8,809 nt of DNA from Bifidobacteriaceae bacterium. GTDB taxonomy: Bacteria > Actinomycetota > Actinomycetes > Actinomycetales > WQXJ01. The notes under the pieces are model-generated. The model searched no databases. It saw nothing but the letters and a program-made list of their open reading frames with translations, and was not told the DNA's origin. Of this stretch, positions 1 through 6,977 are shown piece by piece. The first letter of the stretch is position 1; every line of letters starts with the position of its first letter. The position numbers and the translations under genes were made by a program. The stretch is taken from contig JAITLE010000117.1 of assembly GCA_031278075.1 (NCBI GenBank), positions 1 through 8,809 of the forward strand, written 5' to 3'.

Positions 1-839
1 TTGACCAGGCCAGCTTGATCGCCAAGATGATCGGCCGTGAATTCGAAGCTTTCCACGCTTCCCACCGGCAGGCGGCCGACACCGCGGGCGAGTCGACAGC
101 CGAGGTCACCTTGGCCGCCGAACAACTGGGCCGCCGCGGCGCCATCGCCCCGACCACCCTGGCGCTGCGGAAGGGGGAGGTGGTCGGGTTCGCGGGCCTC
201 CTCGGCTCCGGGCGCACCGAACTGGCCCGCCTCCTGTGCGGAGCGGACCGCGCGGACAGCGGCGGCGTGACCGTGAACGGCAAGAAGGTGACGTTGGCCT
301 CGCCCGCCGTGGCCCTGTCCCACAGGATCGCGCTGTCATCGGAGAACCGCCGGGACGAGGGCGTCATCGGCGACTTCACAGTGCGCGAGAACATGATCCT
401 GGCCAAGCAGGCCGGGCGCGGCTGGCTGCGCCGTCTGAAGCGCAAAGACCAGGACGAACTCGTCGAGAAATACTTCAAAGCGTTCGACATCCGGCCGCCG
501 GACCCGGACCGGCTGGTCCGTTTCATGTCCGGTGGGAACCAGCAGAAAGTGCTGCTGGGCCGCTGGCTCGCCACCAACCCGGAGGTGTTGATTCTCGACG
601 AGCCGACCCGCGGCATCGACATCGGCGCCAAGGCGGACATCCAAAACGCGGTCCGCGAGCTGGCGGACTCGGGGGTGACCGTAGTCTTCATCTCCTCAGA
701 ACTAGAAGAGGTGGTGCGCCTCGCCGACAGGATCGTCGTGCTGAAGGATCACAAGGTCATAGCGGAGCTGAACAACACCGAGGACGTGACCGTGGAGGTA
801 ATTGTCGACATAATCGCGAGAAGGGGGCAGGCGCAGTGA
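1..839 (+). CDS. CUT2-family sugar ABC transporter ATP-binding protein, C-terminal half (5' partial)
   Basis: This is the energising subunit of a monosaccharide importer, acting on the cytoplasmic face of the membrane. CUT2 ATPases of the RbsA/AraG/YtfR type carry two ABC domains in one chain. Here only the second domain and the end of the inter-domain linker are present, because the frame is open to the left window edge. Counting from base 15, the visible motifs are GLLGSGRT (61-68, degenerate Walker A), the signature MSGGNQQK (171-178), Walker B VLILDEPTRG (191-200) and an SSEL switch region (227-230). The Walker A lysine is replaced by arginine, which is usual for the second domain of this family. 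The TTG at 15 lies inside the linker and is not the true start. The stop overlaps the permease 1 start (GTGA, 836-839). The arabinose genes downstream suggest arabinose as substrate. A galactofuranose-type or other pentose specificity cannot be excluded. Confidence 0.93.
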   Translation, partial: DQASLIAKMIGREFEAFHASHRQAADTAGESTAEVTLAAEQLGRRGAIAPTTLALRKGEVVGFAGLLGSGRTELARLLCGADRADSGGVTVNGKKVTLASPAVALSHRIALSSENRRDEGVIGDFTVRENMILAKQAGRGWLRRLKRKDQDELVEKYFKAFDIRPPDPDRLVRFMSGGNQQKVLLGRWLATNPEVLILDEPTRGIDIGAKADIQNAVRELADSGVTVVFISSELEEVVRLADRIVVLKDHKVIAELNNTEDVTVEVIVDIIARRGQAQ

Positions 840-1912
840 ACCGGATCAAGCAAATCCTGCGGGTGCCGTGGATAGGCGCGATCGCCGCGATCCTGTTGCT
901 CCTCGTGATCGACCTGGCCAAGGACCCCACCTACCTGTCCGTCACCTACAACTCCACCCTGGGGAACCTCGTCGGCAACGTGATCGACATCCTGCGAGCG
1001 GCCGCGCCGGTGCTGATGATCTCGATTGGAATGCTGCTCGTCATCGCCACCGCTGGGATCGACCTGTCCGTCGGATCCGTGATGGCGGCCTCTGGCGCCG
1101 CCGCGATGCAGTTCTTGAGCAGCGCGGCCCACCCGGAGTCGCTCGGAACGGCGATGACGGCGCTCGCGCTCGCGCTCCACCTCGGCACCGCGCTGGGCAC
1201 CATCAGCGGCCTGCTGGTGACTGTGGTGGGCCTCCAGCCGTTCATCTCCACGCTGGTGATGATGCTCGGCGCGCGCGGCCTCGCCAAGGTGATCACCAAC
1301 GGCCAGAACGCGCGCGCGGTGTCCGCGCCGTTCCGCTTCATCGCGAACGGCTACATCTTCGGCTTCCCTGTGGTGTTCCTGATCGCGGTGGCGGTGGTCC
1401 TCCTGATCGCCTTGATGTGCCGCCGCACCGCGCTTGGCATGATGATCGAGGCTGTCGGCCTGAACCCCAGGGCGTCGCGCCTCGCCGGATTGCGCGCCCG
1501 CGGCCTGATCCTGATCACGTATACCATCTCGGGGCTGCTGGCGGCCATCGCCGGGGTCTTCGCCACCGCATCGGTGATGGTGGTGGACGTGTCGAACACC
1601 GGCTACCTGATGGAGATGGACGCGATCCTGGCCGTCGTCATCGGCGGCACGTCGCTGGCCGGCGGCAAATTCTCGATCGGCGGCGCGGCCGCCGGCGCGC
1701 TCTTGATCGCGACACTCGACAAGACCGTGACGTTCGTGGGGATCTCGTCCTCGGCCACCCCGGCGTTCAAAGCGGTCGTGATCATAGCCCTGTGTCTACT
1801 CCAGTCGCAGCGGGTGCGAACATGGCTGGCGGGCATGCGGTCCCGCCGCGGGCCCGCCAGCGCGGCGCCCGCTGGCCCAGCCGGCATCGAGCCTAAGGGG
1901 GTGGCGGCATGA
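836..1912 (+). CDS. CUT2-family sugar ABC transporter permease 1
   Basis: This 358-residue integral membrane protein of the RbsC/AraH/YtfT type (BPD_transp_2 fold) forms half of the import channel. Family hallmarks are GIDLSVGS (74-81), LQPFISTL (133-140), ARGLA (146-150) and VVIGGTSLAGG (267-277). About eight to ten hydrophobic segments are visible, starting near residues 13-27. The GTG at 836 is chosen because it overlaps the ATPase stop by 4 nt and lies 8 nt after AAGGGGG (821-827). The next in-frame starts would cut into the membrane core. The C-terminal 25 residues are an Arg/Ala/Pro-rich cytoplasmic tail. The gene is followed by a second, diverged permease, so the channel is probably a heterodimer, as in YtfT/YjfF or AraW/AraZ-type systems. 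Arabinose specificity is inferred from the neighbours only. Confidence 0.92.
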   Translation: MNRIKQILRVPWIGAIAAILLLLVIDLAKDPTYLSVTYNSTLGNLVGNVIDILRAAAPVLMISIGMLLVIATAGIDLSVGSVMAASGAAAMQFLSSAAHPESLGTAMTALALALHLGTALGTISGLLVTVVGLQPFISTLVMMLGARGLAKVITNGQNARAVSAPFRFIANGYIFGFPVVFLIAVAVVLLIALMCRRTALGMMIEAVGLNPRASRLAGLRARGLILITYTISGLLAAIAGVFATASVMVVDVSNTGYLMEMDAILAVVIGGTSLAGGKFSIGGAAAGALLIATLDKTVTFVGISSSATPAFKAVVIIALCLLQSQRVRTWLAGMRSRRGPASAAPAGPAGIEPKGVAA

Positions 1913-3027
1913 GCGATCCGACAGGTGGAGCCCCGTTGGTTCCCGAACCGCAGCCCGAACCCAAGCGCGCCGGCGCGCGGGTGGCCGCAAACGTCCCCGG
2001 CCGCCGCGGCGGCCGCCCCGCCCGGGTCGGCCGTGGCGCCGGGGCGCCGCGCGACCGCTTCAGGATCAACCGTGCCATCCTGCCCACCCTGGCCGCGTTG
2101 GCGATCTTCATCGCCATGCTGGTCTTCGGTCAGCTGCGCTATGGGCACATCTTCCAATACAGCACCTTGTCGAACCTGGTGATCAACAACGCGCAGATGA
2201 TCATCCTCGCTGTCGGGCTGACGTTCGTGATCATCACGGGCGGCATCGACTTGTCGGTCGGCGCCGTCGTCGCGCTCTCCTCGGTGTCTGGTGTGTTGCT
2301 GTCGCAACAGGGCTGGCCCGCGGCCGTCGCTGTGCCCATAATGATCGGGATCGGCCTGGCGTGCGGCTTGCTCTCCGGGACGCTGGTCCGATTCTTCGGC
2401 GTGCAGCCGTTCATCGCGACACTCGCGGTGATGTTCTTGGCGCGCGGACTGGCGTCGATGCTTTCGACCAAACCGGTGCGCCTGCCTGACGGTTCCGGGA
2501 TTCTCGCGTTGGGGGAGCCGATCAAGTTGGTCGACGGCCCCAAAGTCAACGATTTGACGGTCAGCGCCGGTGTGATCATCGCCGCCGTGGTCGTGGTCGT
2601 GGCGTATTTCCTGCTGCAGCGGACGCGCTTCGGACGCACAATTTACGCGATCGGCGGCTCTGAGCAATCCGCGGAGTTGATGGGCTTGCCGGTGCAACGC
2701 ACCAAGCTGCTGATTTACGCCCTTTCTGGCACCTTGTCGGGAATCGCGGCGGTGGTGTTCACCGCGCGCCTCGGGATCGCTCAGAACATCACCGGCCTGG
2801 GGTGGGAGCTCGACGCCATCGCGTCGACGGTGATCGGCGGCACGCTGTTGACCGGCGGCGCGGGTTACGTGCTCGGCTCAGTGGTCGGCTCGTTGGTGTT
2901 AGGCCTGATGGTTGTGCTCATCACCCGCGACGGTGGTGTCCCACCTGAGGCGACGACTATCATCACGGGCGGCATACTGTTGATGTTCGTGGTTCTGCAG
3001 CGCGCTGTGGTGAGGCAGCGCAAGTGA
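1909..3027 (+). CDS. CUT2-family sugar ABC transporter permease 2
   Basis: This 372-residue permease belongs to the same family as its upstream neighbour and resembles the YjfF side of paired-permease importers. It has GGIDLSVGA (111-119), VQPFIATL (165-172), ARGLA (178-182) and TVIGGTLLTGG (307-317). Membrane segments begin near residue 57. The first 55 residues or so are unusual: a Pro/Glu-rich stretch, then a strongly basic Arg/Gly/Ala stretch (31-52), with no counterpart in permease 1. The ATG at 1909 overlaps the previous stop as ATGA and follows AAGGGGGTGG (1895-1904), so the extension is probably translated. A GTG at 1981 (residue 25) is the only plausible alternative before the first membrane segment. 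The gene ends with tandem in-frame stops, TGA-TAG (3025-3030). It probably pairs with permease 1 and the upstream ATPase. Confidence 0.92.
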   Translation: MSDPTGGAPLVPEPQPEPKRAGARVAANVPGRRGGRPARVGRGAGAPRDRFRINRAILPTLAALAIFIAMLVFGQLRYGHIFQYSTLSNLVINNAQMIILAVGLTFVIITGGIDLSVGAVVALSSVSGVLLSQQGWPAAVAVPIMIGIGLACGLLSGTLVRFFGVQPFIATLAVMFLARGLASMLSTKPVRLPDGSGILALGEPIKLVDGPKVNDLTVSAGVIIAAVVVVVAYFLLQRTRFGRTIYAIGGSEQSAELMGLPVQRTKLLIYALSGTLSGIAAVVFTARLGIAQNITGLGWELDAIASTVIGGTLLTGGAGYVLGSVVGSLVLGLMVVLITRDGGVPPEATTIITGGILLMFVVLQRAVVRQRK

Positions 3028-3075
3028 TAGCCGCAGTTCGTTTTCCAGCGTTTGACGCCAAGGAGGAGTGAAGTT
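3028..3075 (+). other. Intergenic gap between the transport and catabolic blocks
   Basis: This is the only non-overlapping junction in the operon. It holds a second stop codon for permease 2, a short inverted repeat GCGT-TTG-ACGC (3048-3058) and the araD ribosome-binding site. TTGACG at 3052-3057 resembles a -35 box. No convincing -10 hexamer lies at the right distance, so the genes are probably read from one upstream transcript. The inverted repeat is too short to call an operator. Confidence 0.5.
3060..3068 (+). promoter_or_regulatory. Strong Shine-Dalgarno sequence that sets the araD start
   Basis: AAGGAGGAG is a near-perfect match to the anti-Shine-Dalgarno sequence. It lies 7 nt before TTG at 3076 and 13 nt before GTG at 3082. 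This spacing favours the TTG and rules out the in-frame TTG at 3052, which is upstream of the site. It is stronger than the G-rich sites before the other operon genes, which fits independent initiation after the 48-nt gap. Confidence 0.8.
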
Positions 3076-3840
3076 TTGGCCGTGCACGACGCCGTCCCGG
3101 CGGGCATAGTGGAGCGGCTGCGCCGCGAGGTGGCGGAGCTCCATAAGGAGCTGACCCGATATGGGCTGGTGGTTTGGACCGCGGGCAACATCTCGGCGCG
3201 CGTCCCCGGGGCGGACCTGATGGTGATCAAACCGTCGGGAGTGTCTTATGAGGAGCTCACGCCGGAGGCGATGGTGGTGACCGATCTCGACGGCGAATTG
3301 GTCCAGGGCGAGTTCGCCCCGTCCTCCGACACCGCCGCCCACGCCTACGTCTACCGGAACCGGCCGGACGTCGGCGGGCAGGTCCACACGCACTCGCCTT
3401 ACGCCACCGCTTGGGCGGCCCGGCGTGAGCCGATCCCCTGTGTCTTGACCATGATGGGCGACGAGTTCGGCGGCGAGATCCCGGTGGGCCCGTTCGCGTT
3501 GATCGGCGACGATTCGATCGGCCGGGGGATCGTCGAGACGCTGGCCCGTTCGCGCTCCAAGGCGGTGTTGATGGCTAACCACGGAGTGTTCACCGTGGGA
3601 CGGGACGCGAGAGCCGCCGTCAAAGCCGCCGTGATGTGCGAGGAGGTCGCCCGCACCGTCCACCTGGCCCGCGCTCTGGGCGAGCCGGCGCCGATCCCGC
3701 AGGACCTGGTCGACCGCTTGTACGACCGCTACCAAAATGTTTACGGCCAAACCGGAGGCCAGGCGGCCCAGCCGCCGACCATCCCCCAAGCCAACCAAGA
3801 CCTAACCAACCAGCCACCCGAGGAAGCGATCCCGACATGA
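3076..3840 (+). CDS. araD: L-ribulose-5-phosphate 4-epimerase (class II aldolase family)
   Basis: This cytosolic zinc enzyme converts L-ribulose 5-phosphate to D-xylulose 5-phosphate, the last dedicated step of arabinose catabolism. From TTG 3076 the product is 254 residues. Family features are the phosphate-binding WTAGNISAR (34-42) and KPSG (52-55), PSSDT (82-86), zinc ligands His104 and His106 in HTHS, and His169 in NHG. Asp129 and Tyr223 are the likely counterparts of the E. coli catalytic Asp120 and Tyr229. The E. coli enzyme ends at the conserved YGQ. Here YGQ (223-225) is followed by an extra 29-residue Gln/Pro/Asn-rich tail of no recognised function. The stop overlaps the araA start (ATGA, 3837-3840). 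L-fuculose-phosphate aldolase is a relative, but the araA and kinase neighbours favour AraD. Confidence 0.92.
   Translation: MAVHDAVPAGIVERLRREVAELHKELTRYGLVVWTAGNISARVPGADLMVIKPSGVSYEELTPEAMVVTDLDGELVQGEFAPSSDTAAHAYVYRNRPDVGGQVHTHSPYATAWAARREPIPCVLTMMGDEFGGEIPVGPFALIGDDSIGRGIVETLARSRSKAVLMANHGVFTVGRDARAAVKAAVMCEEVARTVHLARALGEPAPIPQDLVDRLYDRYQNVYGQTGGQAAQPPTIPQANQDLTNQPPEEAIPT
3781..3820 (+). other. C/A-rich, G-poor stretch in the araD tail
   Basis: These 40 bases contain 20 C, 14 A, 4 G and 2 T, in sharp contrast to the G/C-balanced surroundings. They encode most of the extra AraD tail and sit just before the araA Shine-Dalgarno sequence (GAGGAAG, 3820-3826). The resulting RNA should be largely unstructured. 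It could act as a ribosome standby site for araA or as a Rho-binding (rut-like) site. Neither role is shown by the sequence alone. Confidence 0.45.
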
Positions 3841-5339
3841 CCAACTCCGAGCCCGAACTGTGGTTTCTGACCGGCAGCCAGGAGTTGTATGGTCCAGACA
3901 CCCTCGAGCAAGTCGCCGTCGACTCGAGAGGTCTCGCGCGGCAACTAGACCAGGCGGGCCTCGCCGCGAAGGTCGTCTGGCGCCCGGTCCTGGTCTCCAA
4001 AGAGGCGATCCTGAAAACCATCCAGGAGGCGAACGCCGCGCCGAATTGCGTCGGCGTGATCGCCTGGATGCACACGTTCTCGCCGGCCAAGATGTGGCTG
4101 GCCGGTCTCGCCGCGCTACAGGTCCCGCTGCTCCACCTGCACACCCAGGTCGCGGACGCCCTGCCCTGGGCCACAATCGACATGGACTTCATGAACCTGC
4201 ACCAGTCCGCGCACGGCGACCGTGAGTTCGCCTACGCCGTGGCGCGCGTCGGGGCGCCGACCAAAGCTGTGGTGGGCTCGGTGCGGGACCCGCGCGTCAT
4301 CGGGCGGGTCGACGCCTGGGCCCGCGCCGCCGCCGCGCACGCGGACGCCCAAACCGCGCGTCTGGTGCGCTTCGGCGACAACATGCGCGATGTGGCGGTC
4401 ACCGAGGGCGACAAAGTGGAGGCGGAACTCGTGTTCGGCGCCAGCGTCAACACGTTCGGCGTCACAGAGCTGGCCGATGCCGTCGCCGCGGTTCCGGCAG
4501 CGGCCGCCGAGGCGCTCGCCTTGGAATACGAGGACCTGTACCAGGTGGCGCCCGAGCTTCGCCGTGGTGGCGAGCGCCACGAGTCGCTCGTCTACGGCGC
4601 GATGCAGGAGATCGCGTTGCAGGGCTTCCTGGAGGAGCGCGGCGCCACCGCTTTCACCACCAACTTCGAGGATCTGGCGGCGTTGCGCCAACTGCCCGGC
4701 CTGGCTGTGCAGCGCCTGATGGCCGCCGGGTACGGCTTCGGCGCCGAGGGCGACTGGAAGACTGCGCTGCTGGTCAGGCTCGCCAAGGTGATGGGCCGCG
4801 GTCTGCCGGGTGGCGCCTCGCTGATGGAGGATTACACCTACAACCTGGTGCCCGGCGAGGAGAAGACCCTTGGCGCGCACATGCTCGAGGTCTGCCCGTC
4901 GTTGACGACCGCGCAGCCCACCCTGGAGATCCACCCGCTCGGGATCGGCGGGCGCGAGGATCCGGTGCGCTTGGTGTTCGACGCGGACCCCGGCCCCGCC
5001 GTCGTGGTGGGGTTGGCCGACATGCGGGACCGGTTCCGCCTCACTTTGAACACCGTCGAAGTGGTCGAACCCGACGCGCCCTTGCCGAAGCTCCCGGTGG
5101 CCCGCGCCGTGTGGCGCGGCGAGCCGGACTTCCACACCGCGGCGGAGTGCTGGCTCGCCGCCGGCGCGCCGCACCACACTTGTTTGACGACCGCGGTCGG
5201 CTTGGAGGTCTTCCAGGATTACGCCACGATGGCCGGCGTGGAGTTGGCGGTGATCACAACAGGTGTCACGGGCTGGGACTTCCGGCGTCAACTGCGCTGG
5301 GAGCAGGCGTATCACCGGCTGGCGGGGGGCGTGCGGTGA
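3837..5339 (+). CDS. araA: L-arabinose isomerase
   Basis: This cytosolic, manganese-dependent enzyme converts L-arabinose to L-ribulose, the first intracellular step of the pathway. The product is 500 residues, the same length as E. coli AraA, with a typical N-terminus (WFLTGSQELYG, 9-19). The expected metal and catalytic residues are present: Glu304 in GAEGDWKTA, Glu331 in MEDYTYN, His348 in GAHMLEV, and a histidine of the GAPHHTC motif (His446 or His447). These match E. coli Glu306, Glu333, His350 and His450. The substrate-pocket segment MHTFSPAKMW (78-87) is also present. ATG 3837 overlaps the araD stop by 4 nt and follows GAGGAAG at 10-nt spacing. The gene ends in a GTGA overlap with the kinase. 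It is intact, and it fixes the operon as arabinose-related more firmly than any other gene here. Confidence 0.97.
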   Translation: MTNSEPELWFLTGSQELYGPDTLEQVAVDSRGLARQLDQAGLAAKVVWRPVLVSKEAILKTIQEANAAPNCVGVIAWMHTFSPAKMWLAGLAALQVPLLHLHTQVADALPWATIDMDFMNLHQSAHGDREFAYAVARVGAPTKAVVGSVRDPRVIGRVDAWARAAAAHADAQTARLVRFGDNMRDVAVTEGDKVEAELVFGASVNTFGVTELADAVAAVPAAAAEALALEYEDLYQVAPELRRGGERHESLVYGAMQEIALQGFLEERGATAFTTNFEDLAALRQLPGLAVQRLMAAGYGFGAEGDWKTALLVRLAKVMGRGLPGGASLMEDYTYNLVPGEEKTLGAHMLEVCPSLTTAQPTLEIHPLGIGGREDPVRLVFDADPGPAVVVGLADMRDRFRLTLNTVEVVEPDAPLPKLPVARAVWRGEPDFHTAAECWLAAGAPHHTCLTTAVGLEVFQDYATMAGVELAVITTGVTGWDFRRQLRWEQAYHRLAGGVR

Positions 5340-6952
5340 GCACCGCAGCCGAGCCGGCCGCCACCGGGGCAGGCGCCATCGAGGCGCGGGCGGCTGTCGA
5401 GGCCGGGGCCACCGCGCTCGGGATCGAGTTCGGGTCGAGCCGGGTCAAAGCGGTTCTGACCGGCCCGGACAACAAGGTCCTGGCCTCAGGTGTGTTCGAT
5501 TGGGAGAACCAGTTCGTGGACGGACTGTGGACCTATCCGCTGGACTCGGTGTGGGAGGCCTTGCGCGGCAGCTATGCGGCGTTGAAGCGCGATGTGCTGG
5601 AACGTCACGGACTGCGCTTGACGCGAGTCGGCGGCATCGTGCTCTCGGCGATGATGCACGGCTACCTGGCTTTCGACGCGGCGGGGGAGCTGCTGGTCCC
5701 GTTCAGGACCTGGCGGAACACGAACACCGCGGCGGCGGCGGCCGTCCTGAGCGAGCGGCTGGGCTGCAACATGCCGCTGCGTTGGTCGGCGGCGCACCTT
5801 TACCAAGCGATGCTGGACCGCGAGCCGCACGTGCCGCGGGTCGAGTTCGTGACCACGCTGGCCGGTTACGCGCACTGGCGGTTGACCGGCGAGCGGGTGC
5901 TCGGCGTGGGGGACGCGTCCGGCATGCTGCCGGTGTCGGGCGCCCGTCGCTGGGACGCGGCGGCGGTGGCGGGCTTCGACGAGTTGGCGCGCGCCGCGGC
6001 GGGCGTGCCCTGGAGCGTCGAGGCGCTCCTGCCCAAGATTCTGCCCGCGGGCGCGGCGGCGGGCCGTTTGACGGCTGAGGGCGCCCGGTTGCTCGACCCG
6101 TCGGGTGATCTCGAAGCCGGGATCCCGTTCGGGCCACCTGAGGGCGACGCGGGGACCGGCATGGTCGCGACCGGTTCGGTGGCGCCGCGCAGCGGGAACG
6201 TGTCGGTCGGCACATCCGTCTTCGCGATGGTTGTCTTGGAGCGGGCTTTGAGCCGCGCGCATCCCGAGATCGACTTGGTGGCGACCCCCGCCGGCGACCC
6301 GGTGGCGATGGTCCACTGCAACAACGGAGCTTCGGAGTTGGGCGCGTGGTGCGCGCTCTTCGGGGAGGTCGCCGAGGTGTTGGGCGTCCCGGTGGACGAT
6401 GACGTGCTCTTCGGCGCGCTCTTCCGCGCGGCTTTGCGCGGGGAGCCGTCGGCCGGCGCCTTGACCGCGTTCAACTATCTGGCGGGCGAACCGATCACGG
6501 GCCTCGCGGAAGGCCGGCCGTTGTTCTTGCGCGCGCCGGACAGCGAGTTCACGTTGGCGAACTTCATGCGCGCGCAGCTGTTCGCGGTCTTCGCGACTCT
6601 GCGGCTCGGGATGGACGTGCTAGCAGGCGAGGCGGTGGCGTTGGACCGCATGTTCGCGCACGGCGGCGTGTTCCGGACCGCTGGCGTGGCCCAGCGGCTG
6701 CTGGCGGCCGCGCTGGGCGTGCCGGTGGCGGTGGGCGCCACCGCGGGCGAAGGCGGCGCTTGGGGCGCCGCCGTCCTGGCCTGGTACGCCCGCCAAGGGC
6801 GGGGCCGTGATTTGGCCGCCTACCTGGCGCAGGACGTGTTGGCTGACGCGGGCGTCACCGTGGTGGAGCCGGACGCGGTCGACGTGGCGGGCTTCGACGA
6901 GTTCCTGCGCCGCTTCGTCGCGGCGCTCCCCGCCGTCCGCGCCGCGATCTGA
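5336..6952 (+). CDS. FGGY-family carbohydrate kinase, probable L-ribulokinase (not classical AraB type)
   Basis: This 538-residue sugar kinase is predicted to phosphorylate L-ribulose to L-ribulose 5-phosphate, which is the step otherwise missing between AraA and AraD. FGGY features in order are GIEFGSSRVKAVL (29-41, first phosphate motif), SAMMHGY (104-110, sugar site), Asp193 in GDASGML (probable catalytic base), GTS (292-294, second phosphate motif), and HGG (442-444) with GEGGAWGA (471-478) at the nucleotide site. The FDWENQF and WTYPLD segments (54-70) do not resemble E. coli AraB. They recall a separate kinase clade found beside araA in some Gram-positives, possibly the AraK type described in Clostridium. 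GTG 5336 is chosen because it overlaps the araA stop (GTGA). It gives an Ala-rich leader of about 28 residues before the fold. Its Shine-Dalgarno is only a weak G-run (5324-5329). Xylulokinase activity is a possible alternative. Confidence 0.88.
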   Translation: MSTAAEPAATGAGAIEARAAVEAGATALGIEFGSSRVKAVLTGPDNKVLASGVFDWENQFVDGLWTYPLDSVWEALRGSYAALKRDVLERHGLRLTRVGGIVLSAMMHGYLAFDAAGELLVPFRTWRNTNTAAAAAVLSERLGCNMPLRWSAAHLYQAMLDREPHVPRVEFVTTLAGYAHWRLTGERVLGVGDASGMLPVSGARRWDAAAVAGFDELARAAAGVPWSVEALLPKILPAGAAAGRLTAEGARLLDPSGDLEAGIPFGPPEGDAGTGMVATGSVAPRSGNVSVGTSVFAMVVLERALSRAHPEIDLVATPAGDPVAMVHCNNGASELGAWCALFGEVAEVLGVPVDDDVLFGALFRAALRGEPSAGALTAFNYLAGEPITGLAEGRPLFLRAPDSEFTLANFMRAQLFAVFATLRLGMDVLAGEAVALDRMFAHGGVFRTAGVAQRLLAAALGVPVAVGATAGEGGAWGAAVLAWYARQGRGRDLAAYLAQDVLADAGVTVVEPDAVDVAGFDEFLRRFVAALPAVRAAI

Positions 6953-6977
6953 GCCCGAGGCTGAGCCCGAGGCTTAG
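6949..6977. terminator. Possible weak bidirectional terminator (short hairpins)
   Basis: The 17-nt segment CTGAGCC-CGA-GGCTTAG (6961-6977) can form a 7-bp stem with one G-U pair and a 3-nt loop. The preceding copy (6949-6965) forms a similar stem with one G-G mismatch. There is no U-tract on either strand, so this is not a standard intrinsic terminator. It is the only candidate between two convergent genes about 20 nt apart, and overlapping 3' ends are equally likely. Confidence 0.3.
6950..6973 (+). repeat. Perfect 12-bp tandem repeat, two copies, at a convergent junction
   Basis: TGAGCCCGAGGC occurs twice back to back (6950-6961 and 6962-6973). The first copy begins with the kinase stop codon and the second ends directly before the stop of the opposite-strand gene. 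Each copy contains the palindromic AGCC-CGA-GGCT. Confidence 0.9.

Noticed and set aside
195..218. Walker A lysine replaced by arginine in the sugar ABC ATPase
   Set aside because: This GRT form is the usual state of the second ABC domain in CUT2 ATPases, so it is not a novelty or a defect.
1603..2697. A 364-codon open frame on the - strand opposite the two permeases
   Set aside because: It spans the junction of two clear membrane proteins and is Arg/Asp/His/Gln-rich, with no domain or start signal.
3052..3057. TTGACG as a -35 promoter element before araD
   Set aside because: No credible -10 hexamer lies 16-19 bp downstream, where the ribosome-binding site and araD start are located.
3052..3075. 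Upstream in-frame TTG at 3052 as the araD start
   Set aside because: The strong Shine-Dalgarno sequence lies downstream of it, and the extra eight residues are encoded by the ribosome-binding site itself.
4116..5315. A 399-codon open frame on the - strand opposite araA
   Set aside because: araA is complete with all its catalytic residues, and the antisense frame shows only composition-driven openness.
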